Shown here piece after piece: positions 26,635-35,001 of a stretch of 64,000 nt of DNA (position 1 is the first letter of the stretch; each line of letters begins with the position of its first letter). Made by a program: the position numbers and the translations under genes. Source of the DNA: Polycladospora coralii (GTDB lineage: Bacteria; Bacillota; Bacilli; Thermoactinomycetales; Thermoactinomycetaceae); the NCBI RefSeq assembly GCF_014773435.2, contig NZ_JACXAG020000006.1, positions 1-64,000 on the forward strand. The letters run 5' to 3'. The notes under the pieces were generated by a model. The model did no database searches, was not told the origin of the DNA, and saw only the letters and a program-made list of their open reading frames with translations.

Positions 26635-26790
26635 AAAAAGCCCCCTACATAGAATAGTAGGAGGCTTTAGACAGAAAAAAGAATCTGTATCCCCCCCAGT
26701 AGCGATGTAAAAGAACAGACGTATCCTAGGTAAGAAACAGTCTATTCTTTACAACATTACTGGGCAGTTTTCATGGGAACAGATTCCTCT
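26635..26790 (-). promoter_or_regulatory. Attenuator-like leader with micro-ORF upstream of MFS gene
   Basis: In minus-strand order: GAGGAA, an ORF ATG AAA ACT GCC CAG TAA (26774-26757, peptide MKTAQ), a ~25-bp hairpin (26740-26764 with 26695-26720) whose first arm overlaps that ORF, a strand GGGATACAGATTC (26681-26693) complementary to the ORF's ribosome site region (26775-26786), then a terminator AAAGCCTCCTAC/GTAGGGGGCTTT with T4 (26635-26669). The MFS start follows 24 nt later. Ribosome stalling or ligand binding could switch the structures; the mechanism is inferred. Confidence 0.6.
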
Positions 26791-26846
26791 TTTCATTTTA
26801 AATGATTTGATCATACTTTAGCATATTTGATTAAAAAAATAAAGCA

Positions 26847-27470
26847 TTATTTCAATTTGTTTTCTGTCACATTTTTGTGGAATGTTCCCCATGAATCATT
26901 GTATTGATTCACTTGCTTAGCCAATTCTTCGTCTAATTTCTGAATTTCAGCAAATAGTGTTTGGTATTCCGTGTCATCTGGGATTTTACCTGTGCTATAT
27001 TCTTTATTGAGCATTTGATGTAGCTCCAATAATTCTTTATATTTAGCCGTATATTTCAATTCAGTCTCTACACTTGCTTTAAAATCACTTACAAATTGAT
27101 TGGCCTGTTTCTTTAATTCTTCATCATTAAATTTGTTGGCCGCTTCTTCGAGCTGGGGTATACTTGCTTTTACTTGCTTCACTTGATCTTCATAAGAATT
27201 CGCTTCGTTTTGTGCTTCTGTCAACTTAGACGCTACTTGTTCAACCAATTCTTTTCCTTCGGGAGTCGTAGGATCAACCAACTTACTTTCTAAATTTAAA
27301 ACTTCTTCATACTGTGCAATCATTTTATCGTAAGTATCAATGCCTTTATTCGCACGATCTATTTCCACTTGCATATCAGACATGATTTCTACTGTGTTCA
27401 CACCATCCGCAATCATACTACAGCCCGCCAATAAAACCAAAACTAATCCAAACAAAATGATCCTTTTCAT
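26847..27470 (-). CDS. ykyA: YkyA-like putative cell-wall-binding lipoprotein
   Basis: 207 aa from the ATG at 27470 (SD AGGTGAAGG); GTG 27479 is possible. Lipoprotein signal RIILFGLVLVLLAGCS. The mature part is almost entirely helical, Lys/Glu/Gln-rich coiled coil (QVASKLTEAQNEANSYEDQV, KQVKASIPQLEEAANKFNDE), the layout of the YkyA family (PF10368, putative cell-wall binding lipoprotein). Function unproven; a structural or envelope-stress role is often suggested. Single gene. Confidence 0.75.
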   Translation of the reverse strand: MKRIILFGLVLVLLAGCSMIADGVNTVEIMSDMQVEIDRANKGIDTYDKMIAQYEEVLNLESKLVDPTTPEGKELVEQVASKLTEAQNEANSYEDQVKQVKASIPQLEEAANKFNDEELKKQANQFVSDFKASVETELKYTAKYKELLELHQMLNKEYSTGKIPDDTEYQTLFAEIQKLDEELAKQVNQYNDSWGTFHKNVTENKLK

Positions 27471-27751
27471 ATCCTTCACCTGCTTATAATAGAAGTTTAA
27501 AATGTCTTCACCATATTACCGGGTTATCTATGATTGCGCAATGTTCATTTTGTGGTGTGAATAGATAAGACACACTTTATAAATAGAATTAATAAATGTG
27601 AGATACGATTGCAATGATTATGTATATGTAATATATTTCTAGTAGCAATTTAATCCAATTAGTATATCATTATATTGATATAAGATAGCACATATTATTT
27701 GTTTACACGATTTAGCTGTTTTTGAAATAATTTCACTATATTTGGAGGATT

Positions 27752-29662
27752 ATGATGAAAAGGATGAGTAGGTTTTCAAGTTTGGGTATGTTATGCATGA
27801 TGTTTGTCTTTACATTGCAGACGGTTTATATGGATGGAATATCAGTCGTACAAGCAGCGGCAGATTCAACTCCTGAAATTAGACCTACAGTTGTTAATGA
27901 TAACGCAGGTAAAAAAGTTTTATTTGATAATACACACGGTCAAACTGCTGGAGCGGCTGATTGGGTGATAGATGGTGGGTTTTCAGATTTTGCCAATGGC
28001 TTAGCGAGCGATGGCTTCTATGTACGTGAATTACGTAAGACAACGCCCATCACTTATGCAGACTTACAAAGTTACGAGGTGTTTGTCATCGGTGAAGCGA
28101 ACGTGCCCTATAAACAATCCGAACAAAATGCCATGATTCAATATGTTGAAAACGGTGGAAGTATATTCTTCATTGGAGATCATTACAATGCGGACCGTAA
28201 TAAAAACCGTTGGGACGCTTCAGAAGTTTTTAATGGCTATCGTCGTGGTGCTTACAATGATCCAGCCAAGGGAATGAGTTCAGAAGAACGGAATTCTGTG
28301 GCAATGCAAGGTGTAATCAGTTCTGATTGGTTAGGCCAAAATTTTGGCATTCGTTTTCGTTATAATGCTTTAGGTAATGTAACAGCCAATCACATTGTAT
28401 CTCCAAGTCAAACCTTTGGCATTACGACGGGCGTATCTACAGTAGCCATGCATGCAGGTTCGACTTTAGCGATTACAGATCCTAGGAAAGCAAAAGGAAT
28501 CGTATACTTACCTAGTACCAATGAAAAATGGAGACATGCGGTAGATCAAGGTGTATACAAAGGTGGCGGAGTTGAGGAAGGGCCATATGCTGCAATTGCT
28601 AAGCGTGGAAAAGGTAAGGCGGCCTTTATTGGCGATTCCTCTCCTGTTGAAGATGCAACACCGAAATATAAGCGTGAAGAGACCGGCGGAACAAAAAAGA
28701 CATATGACGGCTTCAAAGAGCAAGATGATGCTGTGCTACTTGTAAATATGGTGAACTGGCTTGCTGATCAAGAAAATTACACGAGTTTTGAACAAGTTAA
28801 CAACTTTCAATTAGATCAAGCAACACCACTTCTCTCTTTTGAAACACCGGCGTCATCAACAGAACCAAAATCCGAACCATGGGCTGAGCCGAGTAGCGGC
28901 TATAAGTGGTATGATCCTTCAACATTTAAAGCTGGATCATATGTACCTGTTGACTCAGAAGGGATCGGAGGAAATGGAGATACATATGAGAACAATGATG
29001 TGATGTCTAGTGCATACGGGCCTTTAACCTCAGGTGAAACCTATAAGAGTCAGATTTCAAGTAAGACAGATACAGACTGGTACAAAATTAGTTTGTCTAC
29101 AACCAGTAACCTAACAGTGAACTTGGCTAACTTGCCAGGGGATTATGATCTATATCTCTACAATCAATCGGGTAACCAGCTCGCTAGTTCTGAAAACGAG
29201 AATACCAACTCTGAAAAGATTACCTATTCAGGTGCTAGCGGTACACTTTATATCAAAGTAAACGGATATGGCGGAGCGATGAGTACATCGCAATCTTATC
29301 ATCTGACAGCGAGCTATGGAGCTGATTCAAATACGGCTAAATGGTATTACGAAGATAAAACATTTTCTACCCCACATCCATATGGAAATGATTATAATAA
29401 TGGTACCAATCATAAGTACACAAAGCCAGGTGCGACAAAGGTAGCTTTACACTTTAGTCGATTCGAAACTGAGGCGGATTACGATAAGGTATACATTAAA
29501 GATAAAAATGGTGCAACAAAAGCGACCTATCATGGTACAAAAGATGCCTTTTGGGTTGAAGTAGATGGGGATACGATTATATCCAATCTTGTTACAGATC
29601 AATCCATAAACGGGTACGGTTACAACATTGATCAAGTCGCTTATTACACCACTCAACCCTAA
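27752..29662 (+). CDS. Secreted multidomain protein: GATase/IFT52-like domain, PPC domain, CUB-like C-terminus
   Basis: 636 aa with SD TTGGAGG. Signal peptide 1-~37 (ends VVQAAA). Residues ~52-340 form an alpha/beta domain (KKVLFDNTHGQTAGAADW, YEVFVIGEANVPY, YVENGGSIFFIGDHYNADRN, KGKAAFIGDSSPVED) like DUF4350/IFT52-type class I GATase-like folds. Residues ~405-525 are a bacterial pre-peptidase C-terminal (PPC) beta domain (TDTDWYKISL, GDYDLYLYNQSGNQLASS). Residues ~528-636 resemble the CUB-like module found at the end of bacillar extracellular proteases. No protease triad is evident, so an extracellular hydrolase or binding protein of unknown substrate is most likely. Ends at a perfect terminator. 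Confidence 0.75.
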   Translation: MMKRMSRFSSLGMLCMMFVFTLQTVYMDGISVVQAAADSTPEIRPTVVNDNAGKKVLFDNTHGQTAGAADWVIDGGFSDFANGLASDGFYVRELRKTTPITYADLQSYEVFVIGEANVPYKQSEQNAMIQYVENGGSIFFIGDHYNADRNKNRWDASEVFNGYRRGAYNDPAKGMSSEERNSVAMQGVISSDWLGQNFGIRFRYNALGNVTANHIVSPSQTFGITTGVSTVAMHAGSTLAITDPRKAKGIVYLPSTNEKWRHAVDQGVYKGGGVEEGPYAAIAKRGKGKAAFIGDSSPVEDATPKYKREETGGTKKTYDGFKEQDDAVLLVNMVNWLADQENYTSFEQVNNFQLDQATPLLSFETPASSTEPKSEPWAEPSSGYKWYDPSTFKAGSYVPVDSEGIGGNGDTYENNDVMSSAYGPLTSGETYKSQISSKTDTDWYKISLSTTSNLTVNLANLPGDYDLYLYNQSGNQLASSENENTNSEKITYSGASGTLYIKVNGYGGAMSTSQSYHLTASYGADSNTAKWYYEDKTFSTPHPYGNDYNNGTNHKYTKPGATKVALHFSRFETEADYDKVYIKDKNGATKATYHGTKDAFWVEVDGDTIISNLVTDQSINGYGYNIDQVAYYTTQP

Positions 29663-29689
29663 AAAACTCCCCTCACGGGGGAGTTTTTT
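29661..29689 (+). terminator. Strong rho-independent terminator
   Basis: AAAAAACTCCCC and GGGGAGTTTTTT pair around a short loop, with T6 built into the stem end. Confidence 0.9.
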
Positions 29690-29692
29690 AGC

Positions 29693-29721
29693 TTGACAAT
29701 AGCGTTATTTTTTTGCATAAT
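29693..29721 (+). promoter_or_regulatory. tRNA-Ala promoter
   Basis: TTGACA at 29693-29698 and CATAAT at 29716-29721 are 17 nt apart, 27 nt before the tRNA. Confidence 0.75.
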
Positions 29722-29747
29722 GAGTTTGTAGTGTGAACTTCATATAC

Positions 29748-29823
29748 GGGGCATTAGCTCAGCTGGGAGAGCGCTACACTGGCAGTGTAGAGGTCAGCGG
29801 TTCGATCCCGCTATGTTCCACCA
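29748..29823 (+). tRNA. tRNA-Ala (anticodon GGC)
   Basis: A 76-nt cloverleaf with encoded CCA. Acceptor GGGGCAT pairs with ATGTTCC and includes the G3-U70 alanine identity pair. D-arm AGCTCAGCTGGGAGAGC, anticodon stem CTACA/TGTAG with loop CTGGCAG (GGC), T-arm GCGGTTCGATCCCGC. Its own promoter and terminator flank it. Confidence 0.97.
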
Positions 29824-29826
29824 ATC

Positions 29827-29853
29827 AAACCCTCGAGATATCGGGGGTTTTTT
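29827..29853 (+). terminator. tRNA terminator
   Basis: ACCCTCGA and TCGGGGGT form the stem (one G-U pair) followed by TTTTT. Confidence 0.85.
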
Positions 29854-29990
29854 GTTATTTCTTTCCCAAGGAAGTATTATATTCAAAAGATAATTGGTAC
29901 AAATAGGGTGCAAACCTATAACATGAGCGAACACCATTAAAGTTACTACTTCTCATAAAATGAGGAGCATGACTGATCGTATTCAAAGAT

Positions 29991-30635
29991 TTATGAGGAT
30001 GTTTCACAGATAGTTTCCTTGTTGTAGTGCCTATTAATCCAGATGCTATCGTTTTGTTCATTCTTATTTCCATAGGCCCATCTTTTTAAAATCATTTCAT
30101 AGCCTGACTTCTTTAAATGATCGAATACCATAGGCTCTAATTTTTGACCTTTGAAAAACTCTTTTGTTTCCGTCTCTATATGCATAATCTTAATTTTATG
30201 AATGTAATCTTCTAAACCTAATAAAATGTCAAAAGTGGCCCCTTCCACATCTATTTTTAAAACATCGATGTGCGCTATCCCAAATTTGTTCATAATCGTT
30301 TTTAATTTATAGCACGGTAACTCTAAAACGGTATTGCCAAATGATTTACCTCTATCATATATACCATTTATCCCACTAGGATGTTTTATATGATATTTGG
30401 AAAGTCCATCATAAGATCCTACAACTGCATGAATCGGAACAATATTTTTATTATCTTTAAACTTGCTATAACTTGCGGGAGATCCTTCAATCGCATAGGT
30501 TACGGCTTGAGGATAAGTGTTTTTTAAAAACAAAGCATCGCGTGCATCGAGACATCCTAAATCCATAATGACTTCCGGTTCAATTCCTTGTTCATTGATA
30601 ACTTTAACAAATTCCGGCATAAGAATATGTCTCAT
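29991..30635 (-). CDS. FkbM family methyltransferase
   Basis: 214 aa. The FkbM core is present: EVIMDLGCLDARDALFLKNT (SAM motif I), VTYAIEGSPASYSKFK, and the diagnostic FGIAHIDVLKIDVEGATFDI. These enzymes O-methylate sugars, polyketides or other secondary metabolites. It lies 62 nt after a glycosyltransferase-like gene on the same strand, so the pair may modify a surface glycan. The codon use looks more AT-rich than nearby housekeeping genes, which could indicate transfer. Confidence 0.85.
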   Translation of the reverse strand: MRHILMPEFVKVINEQGIEPEVIMDLGCLDARDALFLKNTYPQAVTYAIEGSPASYSKFKDNKNIVPIHAVVGSYDGLSKYHIKHPSGINGIYDRGKSFGNTVLELPCYKLKTIMNKFGIAHIDVLKIDVEGATFDILLGLEDYIHKIKIMHIETETKEFFKGQKLEPMVFDHLKKSGYEMILKRWAYGNKNEQNDSIWINRHYNKETICETSS

Positions 30636-30697
30636 TAACCATCCTCCCGTTATAACGTGTAATCATGCCATATTAGCGGAAGATTTATATTATACAT

Positions 30698-31423
30698 TTA
30701 ATTGGTCCAATGAGACCACGAAGTATTAAATAGTTCTTTCTCTTCTTTTGGAATATGGGTGTTTTTATACCAGGGTAAATGTTTACATGTAAAATGATCC
30801 GCCACTCTTACGGCGTTAAAAAAACCCTTTTTAAAATGTTTTTTATTATAAACTGCGAAAGTTGTGTCAATTGGTGCGTTATATATCTTAGGATTATTGT
30901 ATTTTGCCAAGGGTTTGGACCAATACGGTTTTTGCCGTTGTCTTATGGTCATTGAACCAGATTTTATACGTAAGTTCTTGTTAAAATGAGGATTAGGCGA
31001 TATATCCAAAGCGAGACCAGCTTTAAATAAGGAGAGCTCATTTGTAATTTTTTTCAAATATTGCAGGAAATTTCGAGGCATTTTCTTATTAAAAGACAAG
31101 TCAGGATCACTTACAGCGAAATAATTAGGAAGAAAATTGAAAACATGTGGGTTGACAAAAAAACGTGGACCATAGTTTTTATTGTTTTTCACTAGATTAT
31201 ACTCGGTTGATATTTCTTTATAAAACTTGAGTAGAGGAGGATAGGTGGAATGATTATCCCAGATCCATATATCTTCACTCTTTACCTTTAAATCGCGCAA
31301 TTGTCCTAACATATTTTTTAGATAAGTAAGATTATTGAATATGATCAATATAACAGGTATGTTTTTGCTTTTGTTTAGATGATGTATAGTAGACTGGCAT
31401 TTTTGATTGATACATTCAAACAT
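30698..31423 (-). CDS. Glycosyltransferase (GT-A, family 2-like)
   Basis: 241 aa. IPVILIIFNNLTYLKNMLGQ opens a GT-A fold, DIWIWDNHSTYPPLLKFY provides the nucleotide-sugar region, and FAVSDPDLSF contains a DxD metal site (residues DPD). Late acidic/aromatic segment APIDTTFAVYNKKHF fits the acceptor side. It probably adds a sugar to a surface polymer or glycoprotein. Upstream of the FkbM gene in a likely two-gene unit; strongly AT-rich and lysine/asparagine-rich. Confidence 0.75.
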   Translation of the reverse strand: MFECINQKCQSTIHHLNKSKNIPVILIIFNNLTYLKNMLGQLRDLKVKSEDIWIWDNHSTYPPLLKFYKEISTEYNLVKNNKNYGPRFFVNPHVFNFLPNYFAVSDPDLSFNKKMPRNFLQYLKKITNELSLFKAGLALDISPNPHFNKNLRIKSGSMTIRQRQKPYWSKPLAKYNNPKIYNAPIDTTFAVYNKKHFKKGFFNAVRVADHFTCKHLPWYKNTHIPKEEKELFNTSWSHWTN

Positions 31424-31667
31424 TGTAATCCCCCTAATTAGGTCTAGAGAAAGACTCTCGATAAAATTTCATCTTGTAAAAGAAAAGATCGTTCTTACGC
31501 GCTATATCGGTTAAACCTTCTTTTCAGGTTTTGGGAGAGGTAAATGATTGACCCTATACTTATATATAATATTCATATTCATTCAAAAATAAAACTTGCC
31601 AAATAATAAAAAAATATGCATGAGTCCACTAAGTATTAGGCTTTTAATTTCCAATTGCTTCTCTTTA

Positions 31668-31757
31668 TGGATGCTTCTATACTGGGAGGGTCGATTGAAT
31701 CGTTAGGGGCAAGATTAAGTCAACGAGTACCTCAGCTCATTGAAGATCTTCGCTAAA
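31668..31757 (+). pseudogene. C-terminal fragment of an unknown gene
   Basis: The frame MDASILGGSIESLGARLSQR, VPQLIEDLR, stop reads like the end of a soluble protein but lacks any body upstream and has no ribosome site. The -35 box of the next promoter sits inside it. The remainder of 31424-31667 shows nothing coding. Confidence 0.3.
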
Positions 31758-31796
31758 GAATGTATAATAAATGTGAAATATTTCACATTTATTATA
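31740..31796 (+). promoter_or_regulatory. Promoter embedded in a 34-bp perfect palindrome
   Basis: TTGAAG (31740-31745), 17 nt, TATAAT (31763-31768). The -10 box opens an uninterrupted 34-bp palindrome (31763-31796) centred on TGTGAAATATTTCACA. The core fits both the Fnr/Crp box TGTGA-N6-TCACA and the Rex-type TGTGAA-N4-TTCACA. A bound factor would cover the -10 and start site, so repression is likely. Confidence 0.8.
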
Positions 31797-31808
31797 AGGA
31801 GGCTATCT

Positions 31809-32231
31809 ATGAAAGGTATGATCACTTCTGCTCTTTTGCGAAAATTCTTCGTATCTTTATTGACTCCGGTGTTTGGGGCGTTGTATTTGGCCATTGTTAC
31901 CTATGGCCTTGAAGTGGTTAAAGCCATTTTCATTGAGGGTTATGACCCTTGGATCACAGATGTGAAGTTTATGTTACTTGGTGTGCCTCTGTTTAGTTAT
32001 ATTTTTATTTTTATGATTGGTTTTCCGGTTTCTTTCATTTCAGACTTACTTACATTTAAACTTTCTAATACATGGAGAATGTCCATGGCATTTTTGATCC
32101 ATACAACAGGTTCTCTTGTTGCTGTCGTCTTTGTAGACTATTATTTTTATCTCTATTTCGCGCTCCCATTTTCTATCATTTTTTGGGTGCTGGATGAATA
32201 TTTACGTAGAAAGAAGCGTAGGTTGCGATGA
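31809..32231 (+). CDS. Small integral membrane protein, four TM
   Basis: 140 aa from the ATG at 31809 (SD AAGGAGG, 7 nt away); the longer frame starts inside the upstream fragment. About four hydrophobic helices (FGALYLAIVTYGLEVVKAIF, FMLLGVPLFSYIFIFMIGFP, LVAVVFVDYYFYLYFALPFS) and a basic tail RRKKRRLR indicating a cytoplasmic C-terminus. No recognised family. Its promoter is embedded in a large Fnr/Rex-like palindrome, hinting at redox or oxygen control. Confidence 0.65.
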   Translation: MKGMITSALLRKFFVSLLTPVFGALYLAIVTYGLEVVKAIFIEGYDPWITDVKFMLLGVPLFSYIFIFMIGFPVSFISDLLTFKLSNTWRMSMAFLIHTTGSLVAVVFVDYYFYLYFALPFSIIFWVLDEYLRRKKRRLR

Positions 32232-32248
32232 TGGTGTTAGAGAGCAGG

Positions 32249-32293
32249 AAATACCAACCAAGGATCTCTATGATTTTTGGTTGGTATTTTTAA
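32249..32293. terminator. Bidirectional terminator
   Basis: AAATACCAACCA (32249-32260) pairs with TGGTTGGTATTT (32278-32289), then TTAA. It separates the convergent membrane-protein and MFS genes and overlaps the MFS stop. Confidence 0.75.
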
Positions 32294-33513
32294 TCGACGG
32301 TATAAAGTGTTCGTGCAAATACTAAAGTAAATATACTGCATACGGTCAGCAGAGAACCAAACACCAATTGGATCATAGAAATGCTTATACCGCTGGAGAT
32401 GAGCTGTGATACAAGTCCGTATGAGACGGGAACAAGGCCAAGTGAAATTGTAGTATCCAGACTAATCACTCTACCCACATATGCAGGGTCGGTCGTTTCT
32501 TGAATTAAACTAAAGAGTGGAATATTTACCATTGACATGGAAACACCCACTAGAAAGACGTAAATCATACTTTCCCATAAGCTGGTCGTTTGACTGAGCA
32601 GAATGAGTAAGATCCCTTCTAGGATAATAAAAGAGATAGACAACACAGCTCTTTTTTTACGTATTTTTACAAAGCCGAGTGTTAGAGCACTTAAAACCAT
32701 ACCTAAAGAGTATGAACTCATGATATAGCCTAAAGTGGTAGAATCTCCTTTTAATACTTCATGAGCAATTAGTGGCATCCCAATCATGAAAGGGCCAAAA
32801 AATAGCAGATTGACCACAAAAAATATACTTAAAATGAGTTTTAAAAACCGAGATTGCCATACATATTGAATACCTTCTTTTAAATCGGAGAGGATGTTCA
32901 CCTTCTCGTGATTAGACTGGTAAGATTCTCGCACAAGGAACAATAAGAAACTACTAGCGATCAATAAGAGGCCGATTATGCCAAAAGCGAAGGTGTAGTC
33001 TCCTACTTTCAGTAATAATGCACCGACCAAAGGACCGATGATTACGGTGAATTGTGTGACAGATTGCATCATCGAAATTGCTTGAGTGAGAGACTCCTTT
33101 GGCACAATACGAGCTAATATGGTATCCCGAGATGGCCAGAAGAAAGCATCGAGCGTACCAAATAAAAGCGCCGTAATCGTAACAATCGAAATATTGAACT
33201 TGTCTTGGATCAACAGAAGTAAAATGATCAAAATGAGGAGAGAACGAGTTAAGACCGATATAGCCATGATTTTAGAGGGTTTAAATCGGTCAGCAAGTAC
33301 GCCTCCTATAGCCATAAAAAATACGCGCGGAATGGTAGTTGCCATCATGACGATCCCAAGGGAGGCTTTTAAGCCTAAGTAATTAATGACATACCACTGC
33401 TCGGTAAACAAATAAATAGAAATAGCTAGTCCTGAAAAAAGACTAGAAATGAGAATAAATAGAATTTCTTTTTTTATAAATAGACTATTCCTGATTGCGC
33501 TAGTATTCATCAT
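32290..33513 (-). CDS. MFS transporter (MFS_3 / macrolide-efflux-like)
   Basis: 407 aa, about 12 helices. The MFS_3 group is suggested by IGGVLADRFKPSKIMAISVL, ALLFGTLDAFFWPSRDTILA, IVPKESLTQAISMMQSVTQF and IGPLVGALLL, as in Mef/TetV-like exporters. SD GGAG eight nt before the first ATG. Single gene; upstream 33514-33560 is very AT-rich with short dyads but no assigned operator. Drug or metabolite export is likely; the substrate is unknown. Confidence 0.85.
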   Translation of the reverse strand: MMNTSAIRNSLFIKKEILFILISSLFSGLAISIYLFTEQWYVINYLGLKASLGIVMMATTIPRVFFMAIGGVLADRFKPSKIMAISVLTRSLLILIILLLLIQDKFNISIVTITALLFGTLDAFFWPSRDTILARIVPKESLTQAISMMQSVTQFTVIIGPLVGALLLKVGDYTFAFGIIGLLLIASSFLLFLVRESYQSNHEKVNILSDLKEGIQYVWQSRFLKLILSIFFVVNLLFFGPFMIGMPLIAHEVLKGDSTTLGYIMSSYSLGMVLSALTLGFVKIRKKRAVLSISFIILEGILLILLSQTTSLWESMIYVFLVGVSMSMVNIPLFSLIQETTDPAYVGRVISLDTTISLGLVPVSYGLVSQLISSGISISMIQLVFGSLLTVCSIFTLVFARTLYTVD

Positions 33514-33720
33514 AGTCGAATCTCCTATAATTATATAAATTATGACGATTAATTAAATTATACAACATATTTCAACGAATTGCACAACTTTCAAAAATAT
33601 TATGTTGCATATTCTGTCGATTGGTCCCTACTCTTGCGCGAAAGGAGTCCTAGAAGTTGTAAATATAAGGAATACATTCTATACTTAACTGTGAATACAA
33701 GCTTTCGGCAGAGGAGAAAA

Positions 33721-34521
33721 ATGCTGCGTATGGGGGTGATTCACATCAAAAAACAGACACATCTCAAATTTCGATCACAAATCGGAAGGCGAAAACCAGA
33801 AAATATTGTTAATGTTGAGAATGCGTGTCCTTTTTGTGATCGAGAAAGTTTAGAAGGCATTATTGCAGAAGAAGATTCTATTTTATTGCTCAAAAACAAA
33901 TATCCAGTAATCGAGAATGCTGATCAAACGGTACTAGTGGAGTCGGATCACTGTGAGGGTGATTTATCTACTTATTCTAAAGACCACTTATATCGCTTAG
34001 TACGATTTGGAATCAACCAATGGTTATCATTTGAACAGAGTGGACGATATCAATCTGTTCTTTTCTTCAAAAATCATGGTCCGCTTTCCGGAGGTTCCAT
34101 GCGCCATCCGCACATGCAGATCATTGGGCTTTACGATGTAGACTATCAGGAAAATATAGATATAGCGCAATTTGAAGGAATACCGATTCATATAGATACA
34201 CAAGTAGAACTTAATCTCTCTACAAAACCACGAGCGGGCTTTATTGAATTTAATGTGATCATATCGGATTTGGCTGCCACTCATCGATTAGCGGACCATC
34301 TCCAAAATATTGTACATTATGTACGGCATCATATGAGCGATAGCTATAATCTATTTTTTTATCACTGCGAAGGTAAGATTGCTGTAAAAATCGTCCCCCG
34401 ATATGTGATGTCTCCCATATATGTGGGATTCTCCCTGGTACAAGTTCCAGACAGCATTGAGGAAAGAGCCGAGCAGGTACGCAAGTTATATTATAGTCAC
34501 CTGTCACAATCATTAACTTAA
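33721..34521 (+). CDS. GalT/HIT-like protein (DUF4931)
   Basis: 266 aa from the ATG at 33721 (SD GAGGAG); a 47-codon longer frame is unsupported. NACPFCDRESLEG is a CxxC zinc knuckle, NKYPVIENADQTVLVESDH resembles the N-terminal GalT strand region, and GGSMRHPHMQIIGL is a HIT-like triad region (HPHMQ, compare HPHxQ of GalT). This fits the DUF4931 group of GalT/HIT superfamily proteins. Nucleotidyl transfer or hydrolysis is plausible. Followed 29 nt later by a lipoprotein gene. Confidence 0.7.
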   Translation: MLRMGVIHIKKQTHLKFRSQIGRRKPENIVNVENACPFCDRESLEGIIAEEDSILLLKNKYPVIENADQTVLVESDHCEGDLSTYSKDHLYRLVRFGINQWLSFEQSGRYQSVLFFKNHGPLSGGSMRHPHMQIIGLYDVDYQENIDIAQFEGIPIHIDTQVELNLSTKPRAGFIEFNVIISDLAATHRLADHLQNIVHYVRHHMSDSYNLFFYHCEGKIAVKIVPRYVMSPIYVGFSLVQVPDSIEERAEQVRKLYYSHLSQSLT

Positions 34522-34550
34522 TCGGTATTAAGAGAGTGAGGGGATGAATC

Positions 34551-34970
34551 TTGATAAAAAAAGTAGTATTTGGTTTATCTATTTCTCTCTTGATCAGTTT
34601 ATTGGGCTGTAATGCCATTTCACAAGAACATGTAAATGCCCATTTTGCTAGTCAAGTGGAGGAGATTGTTGTGCAGGACGCCAATGAGAAAGAGCATATA
34701 ATTGCCAATGAAGACCAGATTAAGCAAGTGGTATCCATTGTGAACGAAGTAGAGTGGGAAGAAGGTGTTATCGTTGATTATGCAGTACCTGAGAGTGTGA
34801 GTATTGAAATGCGCGGCAAAGAGATGAAGCAAAAAGATCAAGCGGTATATTATATCTGGTATAACCAAGGAGGAAAGGCTGATTTTAAAAGATTTCCTTC
34901 CGCTGGATGGGGTAGATTAAATGTAGAAGAAACTGCCAAACTGAAGCTAATTCTGAATGTCAATGAGTAA
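34551..34970 (+). CDS. Small lipoprotein of unknown function
   Basis: 139 aa from a TTG start at 34551 with GAGGGG seven nt upstream. The lipobox is SLLISLLGC. The mature domain (~115 aa) is a compact alpha/beta sequence with VVQDANEKEHIIANEDQIKQ, YYIWYNQGGKADFKRFP and a C-terminal VEETAKLKLIL helix, resembling small YfjS/DUF-type lipoproteins whose substrates are unknown. Ends in a perfect bidirectional terminator. Confidence 0.65.
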   Translation: MIKKVVFGLSISLLISLLGCNAISQEHVNAHFASQVEEIVVQDANEKEHIIANEDQIKQVVSIVNEVEWEEGVIVDYAVPESVSIEMRGKEMKQKDQAVYYIWYNQGGKADFKRFPSAGWGRLNVEETAKLKLILNVNE

Positions 34971-34997
34971 TACGCCTCCTTGATGCAGGAGGCGTAT
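34970..34997. terminator. Bidirectional terminator
   Basis: ATACGCCTCC (34970-34979) and GGAGGCGTAT (34988-34997) form a perfect stem between the convergent lipoprotein and transporter genes. Confidence 0.8.
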
Positions 34998-35001
34998 GTG
35001 G

